Source: Treponema sp.
GTDB taxonomy: Bacteria > Spirochaetota > Spirochaetia > Treponematales > Breznakiellaceae
Reading direction: 5' to 3'
DNA: 42,855 nucleotides
Assembly: GCA_003245635.1 (NCBI GenBank)
Contig: QKCO01000019.1
Span: forward strand, 1 to 42,855
In this document: in pieces, positions 16,815-24,629 of the stretch
Layout: each line of letters begins with the position of its first letter
Numbering within the stretch: position 1 is the first letter of the stretch
The notes under the pieces: model-generated
What the model saw: only the letters and a program-made list of their open reading frames with translations
Told to the model about the DNA's origin: nothing
The model's database searches: none
Program-made: the position numbers and the translations under genes

Positions 16815-18080
16815 CTAAAAAAATTCCTTTTTCAGCCATTCGGTCAATTTCCCGAACAGGGGCGACTGGCCGCCCTGAGCCTTCCCTTTCTCCCTCGGCC
16901 GCGGCTCCGCGCCGCCCCGATCCGTCTGGCGGTCCGCGCCCTCGAGCACGAGACCGACGGCGGTCGAATAGGCGGGGCTGCGGTATTCCTCGACCAGCCC
17001 GCCGACCGACATGGGAACGCCGACGCGCACCGGCATGTCCAGAACCAGGGAAGCCAGCTCCGCGACGCCCGCAAGCTGCGAACCGCCGCCGGTCAGGACG
17101 ACGCCGCCGCCGAGCGGGCGGGAAAGCGCCAGCTTCTCGATCCGATCGAGCGTCATGCGGAAAAGCTCCTCCATGCGCGGCTGGATGATCGAGCAGACCT
17201 GCGTCCGCGGAATCGCCAGAGGAGCGCGTCCGCCGACGCCCGGCACGAGAATCTCCTCGCCCGGCTCCACCATCGGGGCCCAGCAGCAGCCGGCCTCGAG
17301 CTTGATGCGCTCGGCGGTCTCGAACGAAAGGCCGTTGAGGATCGAGATGTCGCTGGTGACCTGGGAACCGCCGACGGGAATGGTCGTCGTGAAGTACGGC
17401 GATCCTTCCTGGAACACCAGGATGTCGGTCGTGCCGCCGCCCAGATCCACCAGGGCAACGCCGACTTCCTTCTCTTCCTGAGTCAGGGTCGATCGCGCCG
17501 CCGCGAGCGACTGCAGCAGGAGGTCCTCGACGCGGAATCCGGCGCGGTTGACGCACTTCACCAGATTCTGCGCGCTCGTGACCGAGCCGGTGATGATGTG
17601 CACCTCGGCCTCGAGCCGCACGCCGATCATGTCCAGGGGGTTGCGTATGCCCTTCTGGTCGTCGACGATGTAGGACTGAGGTATGACGTGCAGCACCTGC
17701 CGATCCATGGGGATCACGACCGCGCGCGCGGCCTCGATCACCCGATCCACGTCGGCTTGGGCGATTTCCCTCGTTTCCCGGCCCTTCCCCGTCACGGCGA
17801 CCACGCCGCGGGAATTGAGCCCGTCTATATGCGCGCCGCCGATGCCGGTCCAGCACGCGTGAACTTCCCTTCCGCTCATCATCTCCGCAGCTTCCACCGC
17901 GGCGGAAACGGAACGCAGAGTGGACTCGATATTGACGACGACGCCCTTGCGGAGCCCCGTGGACGGGCTGGTGCCTATCCCGGTTATCTCGAGGACGCCG
18001 TTCTCATTGCGCTCGCCTATGACGGCGCATACCTTCGTCGTGCCGATATCGAGGCCGACGACCAACCCGTCGCTAGCCAG
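16815..18080 (-). CDS. ftsA: Cell division protein FtsA
   Basis: An actin-family protein (about 421 residues) that tethers FtsZ to the membrane. Phosphate-binding motif GLDIGTTKVCAVIGER is at the N-terminus, VVLTGGGSQLAGV near the end, and the amphipathic membrane-targeting tail is LTEWLKKEFF. No ATG exists in the right place. A strong Shine-Dalgarno AAGGAGG (18093-18087) lies 6 bases before an in-frame CTG at 18080, which I take as the start. A TTG at 18065 is possible, but its 21-base spacing is poor. One base separates the CTG from the ftsQ stop. Confidence 0.93.
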   Translation of the reverse strand: MASDGLVVGLDIGTTKVCAVIGERNENGVLEITGIGTSPSTGLRKGVVVNIESTLRSVSAAVEAAEMMSGREVHACWTGIGGAHIDGLNSRGVVAVTGKGRETREIAQADVDRVIEAARAVVIPMDRQVLHVIPQSYIVDDQKGIRNPLDMIGVRLEAEVHIITGSVTSAQNLVKCVNRAGFRVEDLLLQSLAAARSTLTQEEKEVGVALVDLGGGTTDILVFQEGSPYFTTTIPVGGSQVTSDISILNGLSFETAERIKLEAGCCWAPMVEPGEEILVPGVGGRAPLAIPRTQVCSIIQPRMEELFRMTLDRIEKLALSRPLGGGVVLTGGGSQLAGVAELASLVLDMPVRVGVPMSVGGLVEEYRSPAYSTAVGLVLEGADRQTDRGGAEPRPREKGKAQGGQSPLFGKLTEWLKKEFF

Positions 18081-18093
18081 ATCAGCCCTCCTT
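18078..18093 (-). promoter_or_regulatory. ftsA ribosome binding site with CTG start
   Basis: AAGGAGG at 18093-18087, a 6-base spacer, then CTG at 18080-18078. This spacing is optimal for initiation, whereas the next candidate, TTG at 18065, is too far away. A CTG start is rare and would give inherently low initiation, which may set a low FtsA:FtsZ ratio; that is inference. Confidence 0.6.
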
Positions 18094-18891
18094 CATCCGG
18101 TACGACGCCGTACCCGTTCGAAAATCCAACTCGTCGGTATCTATTCCTTTAGAGGAAAGCACGTCGAGAAGCAGCATCATATACCGTAAGACATCTTCGT
18201 TCAACTGCGAACCGATCCGAACGCGCACCGGCCGGAACGTCGGATACAGCACGAGCTCGTACGCGTCGTAGGCCTTCTTCACGACGCGTATTTCCGAAAG
18301 GGCGTCGAGAAGAGCCGGATTGGTCGCCCTGAGGCGGGCGATGTCCGCCGCGAGCGACCTGAGGAACACGGGCAGGCGCACGCCCGGCTGCGGATTCTCG
18401 AAGCGCAGACCCGATATGATCGGACCGGCGTTCGCGGCGGCGCCGATCTTGAAGACGACGCCGTTCCGGTCAATGGAAACCGGAATGCTACGGCCGTCCG
18501 CGTCGGCAGCCAATGCGACGGCGACCTGCGTGCGCATCGTCACGGAAATCCGCGCCCCGTCGGGAAAGCGGCGGGCGACCGAGGCGGCTTCCACTTCGGG
18601 CAGGGCTTCGATGCCGCGCGCCGCGGCCAGCGGATCGAGGGTGAAGAAGGCGGTCTTCGCGTCGATGCCGGCGGCCGCGAGCAGCGAGGCCCTCGCGACG
18701 CCGTCCGCGCCGGAAAGCTCCACGTCCCGCAGGGGGAGGCAGGGCACTACGACGGCGAACCAGACGGCTTCGACGACGAGCACGGAGGCGAGCGCGAAGA
18801 CGCACCATTTGAGGACCCGCTCGAAGCGGCCGCGGGAATCGGCTTTCTCCGCCGGGGCGGCGTCGTCAAGAAAAAGGCCGCTATCTGACAT
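18082..18891 (-). CDS. ftsQ: Cell division protein FtsQ/DivIB
   Basis: A 269-residue bitopic membrane protein. It has a short cytoplasmic N-terminus, one membrane segment at about residues 30-50 (CVFALASVLVVEAVWFAVVV), then a POTRA domain (LRDVELSGADGVARASLLAAAGI ... VEAASVARRFPDGARISV). FtsQ scaffolds FtsL and FtsB in the divisome. It overlaps ftsW by 11 bases and is followed by ftsA, the classical dcw order. Confidence 0.92.
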   Translation of the reverse strand: MSDSGLFLDDAAPAEKADSRGRFERVLKWCVFALASVLVVEAVWFAVVVPCLPLRDVELSGADGVARASLLAAAGIDAKTAFFTLDPLAAARGIEALPEVEAASVARRFPDGARISVTMRTQVAVALAADADGRSIPVSIDRNGVVFKIGAAANAGPIISGLRFENPQPGVRLPVFLRSLAADIARLRATNPALLDALSEIRVVKKAYDAYELVLYPTFRPVRVRIGSQLNEDVLRYMMLLLDVLSSKGIDTDELDFRTGTASYRMKEG

Positions 18892-20032
18892 CGGCGTCCT
18901 CCCGGATATCGGCGGAGCTGCGGGACACGTTGATCAGGAGCCCCGCCATCACGAGCGTCGTCGCCAGCGACGAACCGCCGGCCGAAAAGAAGGGCAGCGG
19001 CACGCCCGTCGCGGGCACCGCGCCGACGACGACGGCGAAATTGAGCAGAGCCTGACTGGCGATCATCGTCGTCAGCCCGTACGCCAGCAAGCGCTTGAAC
19101 GCATCGTCGGAACGAAAACCGGATCTGAGGCCGCGGTACGCGAACAGCGCGAACAGCGCGAACAGCAGCAGTACGCCGATGAAACCGAATTCCTCGCCGA
19201 ACGCCGCGAAGATGAAGTCCGAATGGACTTCCGGCACGCTCGCGATCTTGCGAGTGCCGCTTCCGAGTCCCTTTCCCCAGAATCCGCCCGAAACGAGCGT
19301 CATCACCGACGCATGCACCTGATAGCCGGCGCCGAGCGGATCCTTCTCCGGCTCGATGAACGCCATCAGCCGGGCGACGCGATACTCCTTGGAGAAGATC
19401 ATCAGGAACGCGATGGGAGCCGCCACCAGGGCGGTGACGGCGAAGTGCCGCAGCTTGATCCCCGCCAGAAAGAAGATCGCCAGCGCGTTGAAGGCGATGA
19501 ACGCGGCCGTCGAAAAATCGTTCTGCAGGTAGATGAGCAGACAGAAGACTCCCGTGATGATGGCGGGAGGGAGAACGCCGGAGGCGACCTCGTCGAGCCG
19601 GTCTTCCTTCTTCGCGAAGAAATGCGCCAGGTAGAATGGGATCGCCAATTTGGCCAGTTCCGACGGCTGGTAGGAGAAAGAGCCGAACCGTATCCAGCGC
19701 GCCGCGCCGTTCTTGGCTATTCCGATGCCCGGAACGAAGGTCAGCACGCACAGGAGCAGGGTTCCCATGGTGATCGGTTTGACCCAGCGCCTGATCGTCT
19801 CTATATCGACGGTCGAGGCCAGCAGCATCAGCGCGAGCCCGAATACGCCGAAGATCGCCTGCTTGCGCAGGAAAAAAGCCGCATCACCGAAAAAGCGTTC
19901 GGAGAAGGAGGAGGAAGCGGAATACAGGACGACCAGCCCCACGCCGGCGAGCAGGATGACCGCCGACACCAGGATGGAGTCGGCAGGACGCGAGGACTTC
20001 ATCTTTTCGACGTCGAACCGGTATGCGCTCAT
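18881..20032 (-). CDS. ftsW: Cell division protein FtsW (peptidoglycan glycosyltransferase)
   Basis: A 383-residue SEDS-family polytopic protein polymerising lipid II at the septum. Signatures are NGAARWIRFGSFSYQPSELAKL in the large loop and GVPLPFFSAGGSSLA near the C-terminus; about ten hydrophobic segments are visible. The ATG overlaps the mraY stop by 4 bases (ATGA). An upstream in-frame TTG at 20086 lies inside mraY and is rejected. Its cognate class B transpeptidase gene (ftsI) is not in this cluster. Confidence 0.95.
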   Translation of the reverse strand: MSAYRFDVEKMKSSRPADSILVSAVILLAGVGLVVLYSASSSFSERFFGDAAFFLRKQAIFGVFGLALMLLASTVDIETIRRWVKPITMGTLLLCVLTFVPGIGIAKNGAARWIRFGSFSYQPSELAKLAIPFYLAHFFAKKEDRLDEVASGVLPPAIITGVFCLLIYLQNDFSTAAFIAFNALAIFFLAGIKLRHFAVTALVAAPIAFLMIFSKEYRVARLMAFIEPEKDPLGAGYQVHASVMTLVSGGFWGKGLGSGTRKIASVPEVHSDFIFAAFGEEFGFIGVLLLFALFALFAYRGLRSGFRSDDAFKRLLAYGLTTMIASQALLNFAVVVGAVPATGVPLPFFSAGGSSLATTLVMAGLLINVSRSSADIREDADVR

Positions 20033-21108
20033 TGTATTTTCAAGGTGGACAAGGCGATGATGGCGAAAAGGCCCCCAAGGATCCAAAAACGGATGACGAC
20101 CTTCGTCTCCGCCCAGCCGGACAATTCAAAATGATGGTGCAGCGGCGCCATCCGGAATACGCGCTTCTTGCGCAGCTTGAACGAGGCGACCTGGATCATC
20201 ACCGAAAGCGCCTCGAGCACGAAGACGCCCCCGACGATGAGGACGAGGACTTCCTTCTTGATGGCCAGTGATACGGTCGCCATGGCGCCGCCGAAGGCGA
20301 GGCTGCCCACATCGCCCATGAATACTTCCGCCGGATGCGCGTTGAACCAAAGGAAGCCTACGCAGGCGCCGACCATCGCCAGGCAGAATACGGTCAGCTC
20401 GCCTGCGCCGCGGATGTACGGGATGCCGAGGTACGCCGAGAAATCGGCGCGGCCGGACAGGTAGGTCAGCGCGGAAAGGGTCAGGAATACCATGATCGTC
20501 AGCCCCGTCGCCAGCCCGTCCAGCCCGTCGGTGAGGTTGACCGCGTTCGATTCCCACACCAGGAGCAGCATGGCGAAAGGTATCCAGAGGACGCCCAGAT
20601 CCACGACCGGATTCTTGAAGAACGGCAGGTACAGGTACGTCGTCCGCTCGTCGCCGGCGAAGTACAGCGTCAGGACCACCGCAGCGGCTACCGCGAATTG
20701 GCCGACCAGCTTGGCCCAGGCGGGCAGGCCGTCGGAATTGCGCAGCTTCACCTTGAGGAAATCGTCGATGAAGCCGACCGCGCCGAATCCGACGAACGCG
20801 CCGGTCGCCAGCCATACGTGGAAATTGTGCAGATCCTGCCAAAGCATGACCGCGGCGGTGACGCCGAGAATCACCAGTACGCCGCCCATCGTCGGCGTGC
20901 CGCCCTTCTTCAGGTGCGTCTGGGGACCATCGTCTCGGATGGACTGCCCGACCTTGAGCAGGCGCAGCTTCTCGATGATGAAAGGCCCGAACAGGTAGGC
21001 GATCAGCAGAGCCGTCAGGGCCGCGTACGCGCTGCGGAAGGTGAGATACCTGAACACGTTGAACGGCGTGAAATACTGAACCAAGGGATACAACCATTCC
21101 AAGAACAC
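20029..21108 (-). CDS. mraY: Phospho-MurNAc-pentapeptide translocase MraY
   Basis: A 359-residue polytopic inner-membrane enzyme. It transfers phospho-MurNAc-pentapeptide from UDP to undecaprenyl phosphate to make lipid I. Conserved cytoplasmic motifs are GGTPTMGG, GFIDDFLKVK (aspartates binding Mg), NAVNLTDGLDGLA and FMGDVGSLAFGG. The start is GTG, 3 bases after the murF stop. In the usual dcw cluster murD follows; here ftsW follows directly. Confidence 0.97.
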   Translation of the reverse strand: MFLEWLYPLVQYFTPFNVFRYLTFRSAYAALTALLIAYLFGPFIIEKLRLLKVGQSIRDDGPQTHLKKGGTPTMGGVLVILGVTAAVMLWQDLHNFHVWLATGAFVGFGAVGFIDDFLKVKLRNSDGLPAWAKLVGQFAVAAAVVLTLYFAGDERTTYLYLPFFKNPVVDLGVLWIPFAMLLLVWESNAVNLTDGLDGLATGLTIMVFLTLSALTYLSGRADFSAYLGIPYIRGAGELTVFCLAMVGACVGFLWFNAHPAEVFMGDVGSLAFGGAMATVSLAIKKEVLVLIVGGVFVLEALSVMIQVASFKLRKKRVFRMAPLHHHFELSGWAETKVVIRFWILGGLFAIIALSTLKIQ

Positions 21109-21111
21109 GGG

Positions 21112-22500
21112 TCAGGCTCCTTTCGCCAAGATATCGGTCAGACGTTCCAACGCGGTCCCCCGCGATCCCTTGAGCAGCACGAAATCGCCCTCGGCGGCCT
21201 CGGCGCCGAGCGCGGCGGACAGCTCGTCGATATTGTCGAAGCGCAGCGTTCGCTTGCTCGCGCCGATGGCCGCCTCCGCGTCGGCCGTTTCCGGGCCGAA
21301 CAGGAATACGGTGTCAGCGCGGGAACGGGCGAGCCGCTTCCCGAGTTCGCGGTGGCCTTCGGCCGAAAGAACGCCGAGCTCCCTCATGGCGCCGATGACG
21401 TAGAGGCGCCGCCCCTTCCATTCGACCGAGTCGCAGAAATCGATCGCGGCCTCCATGGCCTCGGGGTTGGCGTTGTAGCAGTCGCGGACGACCGTTATCG
21501 GCCCGCGGAACACCTCGGCGCGCCCGAACAAGGGCTTCGCCTCCGATATCGCGGCGCGGATGTCGGCCGCCGAGGCGCCGACGGCTTCGGCTATCGCGGC
21601 GGCGGCCAGCGCGTTCTTCAGGTTGTGCGCGCCCGGCAGGGGGAGCACCGCGGGGATCCCGTCCCACACGATTTCCGTTCCATCCAGCCCGAGCGGGCGG
21701 GCTCCGCCGAAGGCGGGCAGCGACGACGGGCCATAGCGCCGGATCGTCCCAAGGGCCCCTTCGGCGAGAAAAGCGGCGTACGCATCGTCCTCGGGGACGA
21801 AACCGAGCTCATCGCCCGAGAACCGCGAAAATAATTCTTTTTTCTCCTCAGCTATCGCGTCCCGCGTGCCGAGAATTCCGATATGGGCAGTCCCGACATT
21901 CGTAATGAGCGCGACGCGAGGACGAAGGACGGCGGCCAATTCCGCGATCTCTCCCCGACGGTTCATACCCATCTCGAAAACGCCCACCTCATGCTCGGCC
22001 CGCACGGTGAACGCCGAAAGCGGCAGTCCCGTCTCGGAATTGAGATTTCCGACATTCATGACGGTCCTGAACGATTTGCCGATCATGGCGGCGGCGAGTT
22101 CCTTCGTCGTCGTCTTGCCGGCCGACCCGGTGATGCCGACCTTCAATAGTCGCGGAAATTTGTCCAGGTACGCGGCGGCGGCGTGCTGCAGCCCCTTCAA
22201 GGTTTCCGGCACGATCACGATCGGGACGCCCGCCTTCTCGGCGGCGGCCTTCGCGCTCTCGGACCTCGATCCGCAGACCAGAGCCGCCGAAGCGCCGGAG
22301 GCGAAAGCGGAAGCCAGAAAATCATGACCATCTCGCTCGGTGCCGATCAGCGCGACGAATAGGGAGCCGGGAGCGACCTTACGGCTGTCGATCTGAACCG
22401 TGGAGAATGCGGCATCGAGAGCGCCCGAAGCCGGAACGAAAACGTCGCCGCCGGTAGCGGCCGCCAGGTCCAGGACGGTCATCAGAACGGCTTCACCCAT
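21112..22500 (-). CDS. murF: UDP-MurNAc-tripeptide--D-Ala-D-Ala ligase MurF
   Basis: A 462-residue Mur ligase. The ATP-binding loop is GITGSAGKTTTKELAAAM, followed by NVGNLNSETGLPLS, which fits MurF rather than MurC/D/E. FEMGMNRRGEIAELA and DCYNANPEAMEAAI are also MurF-typical. It adds D-Ala-D-Ala to complete the pentapeptide precursor. The start at 22500 has a GGGAGGGGG upstream and overlaps the ftsL 3' end by 8 bases. murE, normally its neighbour, is absent. Confidence 0.95.
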   Translation of the reverse strand: MGEAVLMTVLDLAAATGGDVFVPASGALDAAFSTVQIDSRKVAPGSLFVALIGTERDGHDFLASAFASGASAALVCGSRSESAKAAAEKAGVPIVIVPETLKGLQHAAAAYLDKFPRLLKVGITGSAGKTTTKELAAAMIGKSFRTVMNVGNLNSETGLPLSAFTVRAEHEVGVFEMGMNRRGEIAELAAVLRPRVALITNVGTAHIGILGTRDAIAEEKKELFSRFSGDELGFVPEDDAYAAFLAEGALGTIRRYGPSSLPAFGGARPLGLDGTEIVWDGIPAVLPLPGAHNLKNALAAAAIAEAVGASAADIRAAISEAKPLFGRAEVFRGPITVVRDCYNANPEAMEAAIDFCDSVEWKGRRLYVIGAMRELGVLSAEGHRELGKRLARSRADTVFLFGPETADAEAAIGASKRTLRFDNIDELSAALGAEAAEGDFVLLKGSRGTALERLTDILAKGA

Positions 22501-22786
22501 CGATGCCCCCTCCCGAGCGCGCTATGCGCACCTGCAGGACCGATTCGGGCTTGATTCTGCGCATGCCCAAGTCCCTCACGGCGATATCCTCGATGCGGGA
22601 GGATGAGCCGAGGACGGCGATGCCCGCTATCAGGCGCTTATTGCTTTCTATCCATTCGGCCTGCGTTTTCTCCAACGTGCGCAGCTCGGCTTCGACCCGC
22701 GCGTAGCGCGTCGACTGCCAGGTCTGAAGGCCGAGCAGGAGCGGTATCGAGAACGCGAATGCATATAGGAACAAGCGATTTTTCAT
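22493..22786 (-). CDS. ftsL: Cell division protein FtsL-like
   Basis: A 97-residue bitopic protein. It has a very short N-terminus, a membrane helix (FLYAFAFSIPLLLGLQTW, residues about 5-22) and then a periplasmic coiled coil (ARVEAELRTLEKTQAEWIESN) ending in a small beta-rich tail. Size, topology and position between rsmH and the wall genes fit FtsL. The sequence alone is too divergent to prove this. The ATG overlaps the rsmH stop (ATGA); the longer upstream frame lies within rsmH and is rejected. Confidence 0.85.
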   Translation of the reverse strand: MKNRLFLYAFAFSIPLLLGLQTWQSTRYARVEAELRTLEKTQAEWIESNKRLIAGIAVLGSSSRIEDIAVRDLGMRRIKPESVLQVRIARSGGGIDG

Positions 22787-23739
22787 CTCGGTCCGTCCTC
22801 GTCCAGCACCTTTTCGGCGACGCGCAGCTTCGCGCTCCGAGACGGCGGATTCGCGCGGATCTCCGCCTCGCTCGGGGCTACCGCCTTGCGCGTCAGAATG
22901 TTGAGCGAGCGTCGGCCTCCACATGTACATATCGGCGCTTCGCTCGGACAGGTGCAGTCCTTGTTTTTTTCACGGAAGAAATTTTTGACGATCCGGTCTT
23001 CCAGCGAGTGGAAAGTGATCACGCCCATCCGTCCGCCGGGCTCGAGAGCCCTGAAAGCGGCCTCGAGCAGCTCCTGAAGACGGGACAGCTCCCCGTTGAC
23101 CGCGATCCTGAGGGCCTGGAAAGTCCGCGTCGCCGCATGGATGGGGCCGCGGCGGTATTGGGCGGGAACGGCCGATTCCACGATCGCGGCCAAAGCCGCC
23201 GTCGTGCCGATGCGCCCGCGGCCGCGCGCTTCGACGATCGCCCGGGCGATGCGCCGCGAAAAACGCTCTTCGGCGTTGGCGTAGATGAGATCGGCCAGGT
23301 CCTTTTCGCTTAAGGAGGAAATCAGGTCGGCCGCGCTGTTACCCGACTCGGGATCGATCCGCATATCCAGAGCTTCGTCCTTGCGGAAGCTGAAGCCTCG
23401 GCCGCTTTTCTCGTAATGGAACACGCTTACGCCCAAATCGAGCAGAATCGTATCCGGACGCTTGATGTCCGCGTCCAGATCGGCGAAGAAATCGTGGGAC
23501 CAGCCGTTGTAGAAGTGGATGCGGTCGCCGAACGGCGCCAAGCGCTCCCGCGCGATTTTCTGTATGTCGGGATCCGCGTCGACTCCGACGATGCGCAGCG
23601 ACGGGAAACGGGAGAGGAACGCGTAGCTGTGTCCGCCTTCGCCGAGAGTGCCGTCCACCATGAGCTCCCCCTCCGAACGGGGAGCCAAATAGGAGAGCGT
23701 CTCTTCGAGCAGCACCGGCGTATGGACGATATCCTGCAT
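22783..23739 (-). CDS. rsmH: 16S rRNA (cytosine(1402)-N4)-methyltransferase RsmH (MraW)
   Basis: A 318-residue SAM-dependent methyltransferase modifying C1402 in the 30S decoding centre. Motifs are HTPVLLEETL at the N-terminus, SAM loop VDGTLGEGGHS, ILLDLGVS, FSFRKDEALDMR and GVITFHSLEDRIVKNFF, with the C-terminal cysteine-rich segment CTCPSEAPICTCGG. It begins 9 bases after mraZ with AGGA as Shine-Dalgarno. Confidence 0.97.
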   Translation of the reverse strand: MQDIVHTPVLLEETLSYLAPRSEGELMVDGTLGEGGHSYAFLSRFPSLRIVGVDADPDIQKIARERLAPFGDRIHFYNGWSHDFFADLDADIKRPDTILLDLGVSVFHYEKSGRGFSFRKDEALDMRIDPESGNSAADLISSLSEKDLADLIYANAEERFSRRIARAIVEARGRGRIGTTAALAAIVESAVPAQYRRGPIHAATRTFQALRIAVNGELSRLQELLEAAFRALEPGGRMGVITFHSLEDRIVKNFFREKNKDCTCPSEAPICTCGGRRSLNILTRKAVAPSEAEIRANPPSRSAKLRVAEKVLDEDGPR

Positions 23740-23748
23740 ACGGATTTC

Positions 23749-24192
23749 CTATAGAAGCACGGATCCGAGCTCTTCGGCGGCGGCCCGGAATTCGGCTTCG
23801 TTTTCCTCCCAATAGGCGCGGTACTGTTCCGCGTCCCAAATTTCGACGTATTTATCGATCCCGAGCACCACGCAATCCTTCGTGAGGCCCGCGAACTCGC
23901 GCAGACTCTGCGGCACGGCTATCCTGCCTGCCTTATCGATCTCGGCCTCCTGGGCAGGGGCGATGATCCGCCGCTGAACCAAACGGGCCCGAGCCTGAAA
24001 AGGAGAAGTGGTTTCCATGAGTTTCCTGGAGAGGATCTTCCACTGTTCGGGCGGAAACAGCCACAAGCAGCGGTCGATACCCTGGGTGAGGATCAGGACG
24101 TTACCCGGCAATTCCGAGCGAAGGCGCGCGGGAAGACTAACCCGCCCTTTATCGTCCAAAGTGTTTCTGAACTCACCTGTTAACAACTCCAT
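23749..24192 (-). CDS. mraZ: Transcriptional regulator MraZ
   Basis: A 147-residue protein with two AbrB-like SpoVT/MraZ domains: GEFRNTLDDKGRVSLPARLRSEL (partly quoted) and AEIDKAGRIAVPQSLREFAGL. Each contains the DxxGR DNA-binding signature. MraZ represses the dcw operon in characterised bacteria. An upstream ATG (24246) is rejected because it lies upstream of the -10 element. The chosen ATG has TAGGA upstream, which is also the third MraZ box. Confidence 0.96.
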   Translation of the reverse strand: MELLTGEFRNTLDDKGRVSLPARLRSELPGNVLILTQGIDRCLWLFPPEQWKILSRKLMETTSPFQARARLVQRRIIAPAQEAEIDKAGRIAVPQSLREFAGLTKDCVVLGIDKYVEIWDAEQYRAYWEENEAEFRAAAEELGSVLL

Positions 24193-24226
24193 TCCACTTT
24201 TTCCTATTTTTTCCCACTTTATCCCA
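24192..24226 (-). promoter_or_regulatory. MraZ operator: four 10-bp-spaced boxes
   Basis: On the minus strand TGGGA (24226-24222), TGGGA (24216-24212), TAGGA (24206-24202) and TGGAA (24196-24192), each separated by exactly 5 bases. Characterised MraZ operators are direct TGGGN repeats with 5-base spacers, so two boxes are exact and two degenerate. They follow the predicted transcription start and run over the Shine-Dalgarno into the ATG of mraZ. Confidence 0.8.
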
Positions 24227-24235
24227 CTAACTGAC

Positions 24236-24264
24236 ATTATTGACACGTAAAATTCTCACGTCAA
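24236..24264 (-). promoter_or_regulatory. Sigma70-type promoter of the mraZ-dcw operon
   Basis: Minus strand -35 TTGACG (24264-24259), 17-base spacer, -10 AATAAT (24241-24236): each hexamer matches 5 of 6. Predicted start is a few bases before the first MraZ box, so bound MraZ would block promoter clearance. Confidence 0.75.
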
Positions 24265-24348
24265 TCCCGATAAAGGAAAGAATGTTTTTTTTCGCGCTGC
24301 CGGTTCCGGAAACAACTACACAATCGTTTAGGACGACAATAAACGCTA

Positions 24349-24377
24349 TTGATCCGAGCCTTTTCCCGCGCTATGGT
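24349..24377 (+). promoter_or_regulatory. Possible promoter of the 24384 cassette
   Basis: TTGATC (24349-24354), 17-base spacer, TATGGT (24372-24377). The -10 ends 6 bases before the ATG at 24384, so a transcript from here would be leaderless or nearly so. GGTGG just before the ATG could instead be a Shine-Dalgarno on a longer transcript. Weak -10; low confidence. Confidence 0.3.
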
Positions 24378-24383
24378 GGCGGC

Positions 24384-24629
24384 ATGCGCATCGACGACTT
24401 CTTCATCGTGTTTCCCGAAGGCGACGTACAGGAAATCTCCGGCAGGCTCAGGATCAATGCCCTGGTGGACTTGAACGGCAGCCCGCTCCGGCTGCCCCTG
24501 AGCGATCCGCACATCATCGCTTTCCGCGTGGACAGGGTATCCACCAAGGAGGGACGGGGCGGCAGCGAAACCTACCACTACCTCAGCCTCGTGAGCGCAG
24601 CCGAGCTGAGCGCCTATGCCCGCCGCTGA
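24384..24629 (+). CDS. Small conserved-looking protein of unknown function
   Basis: An 81-residue protein, MRIDDFFIVFPEGDV onward. Alternating hydrophobic residues (RINALVDLNGSPLRLPL, HIIAFRVDRVS) suggest a beta-rich fold; no signal peptide or membrane segment. The ATG at 24384 is chosen because upstream in-frame codons are AT-rich and overlap the mraZ promoter. It overlaps the next gene by 14 bases, so the two are probably made together. I do not recognise the family. It is divergent from mraZ. Confidence 0.7.
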   Translation: MRIDDFFIVFPEGDVQEISGRLRINALVDLNGSPLRLPLSDPHIIAFRVDRVSTKEGRGGSETYHYLSLVSAAELSAYARR

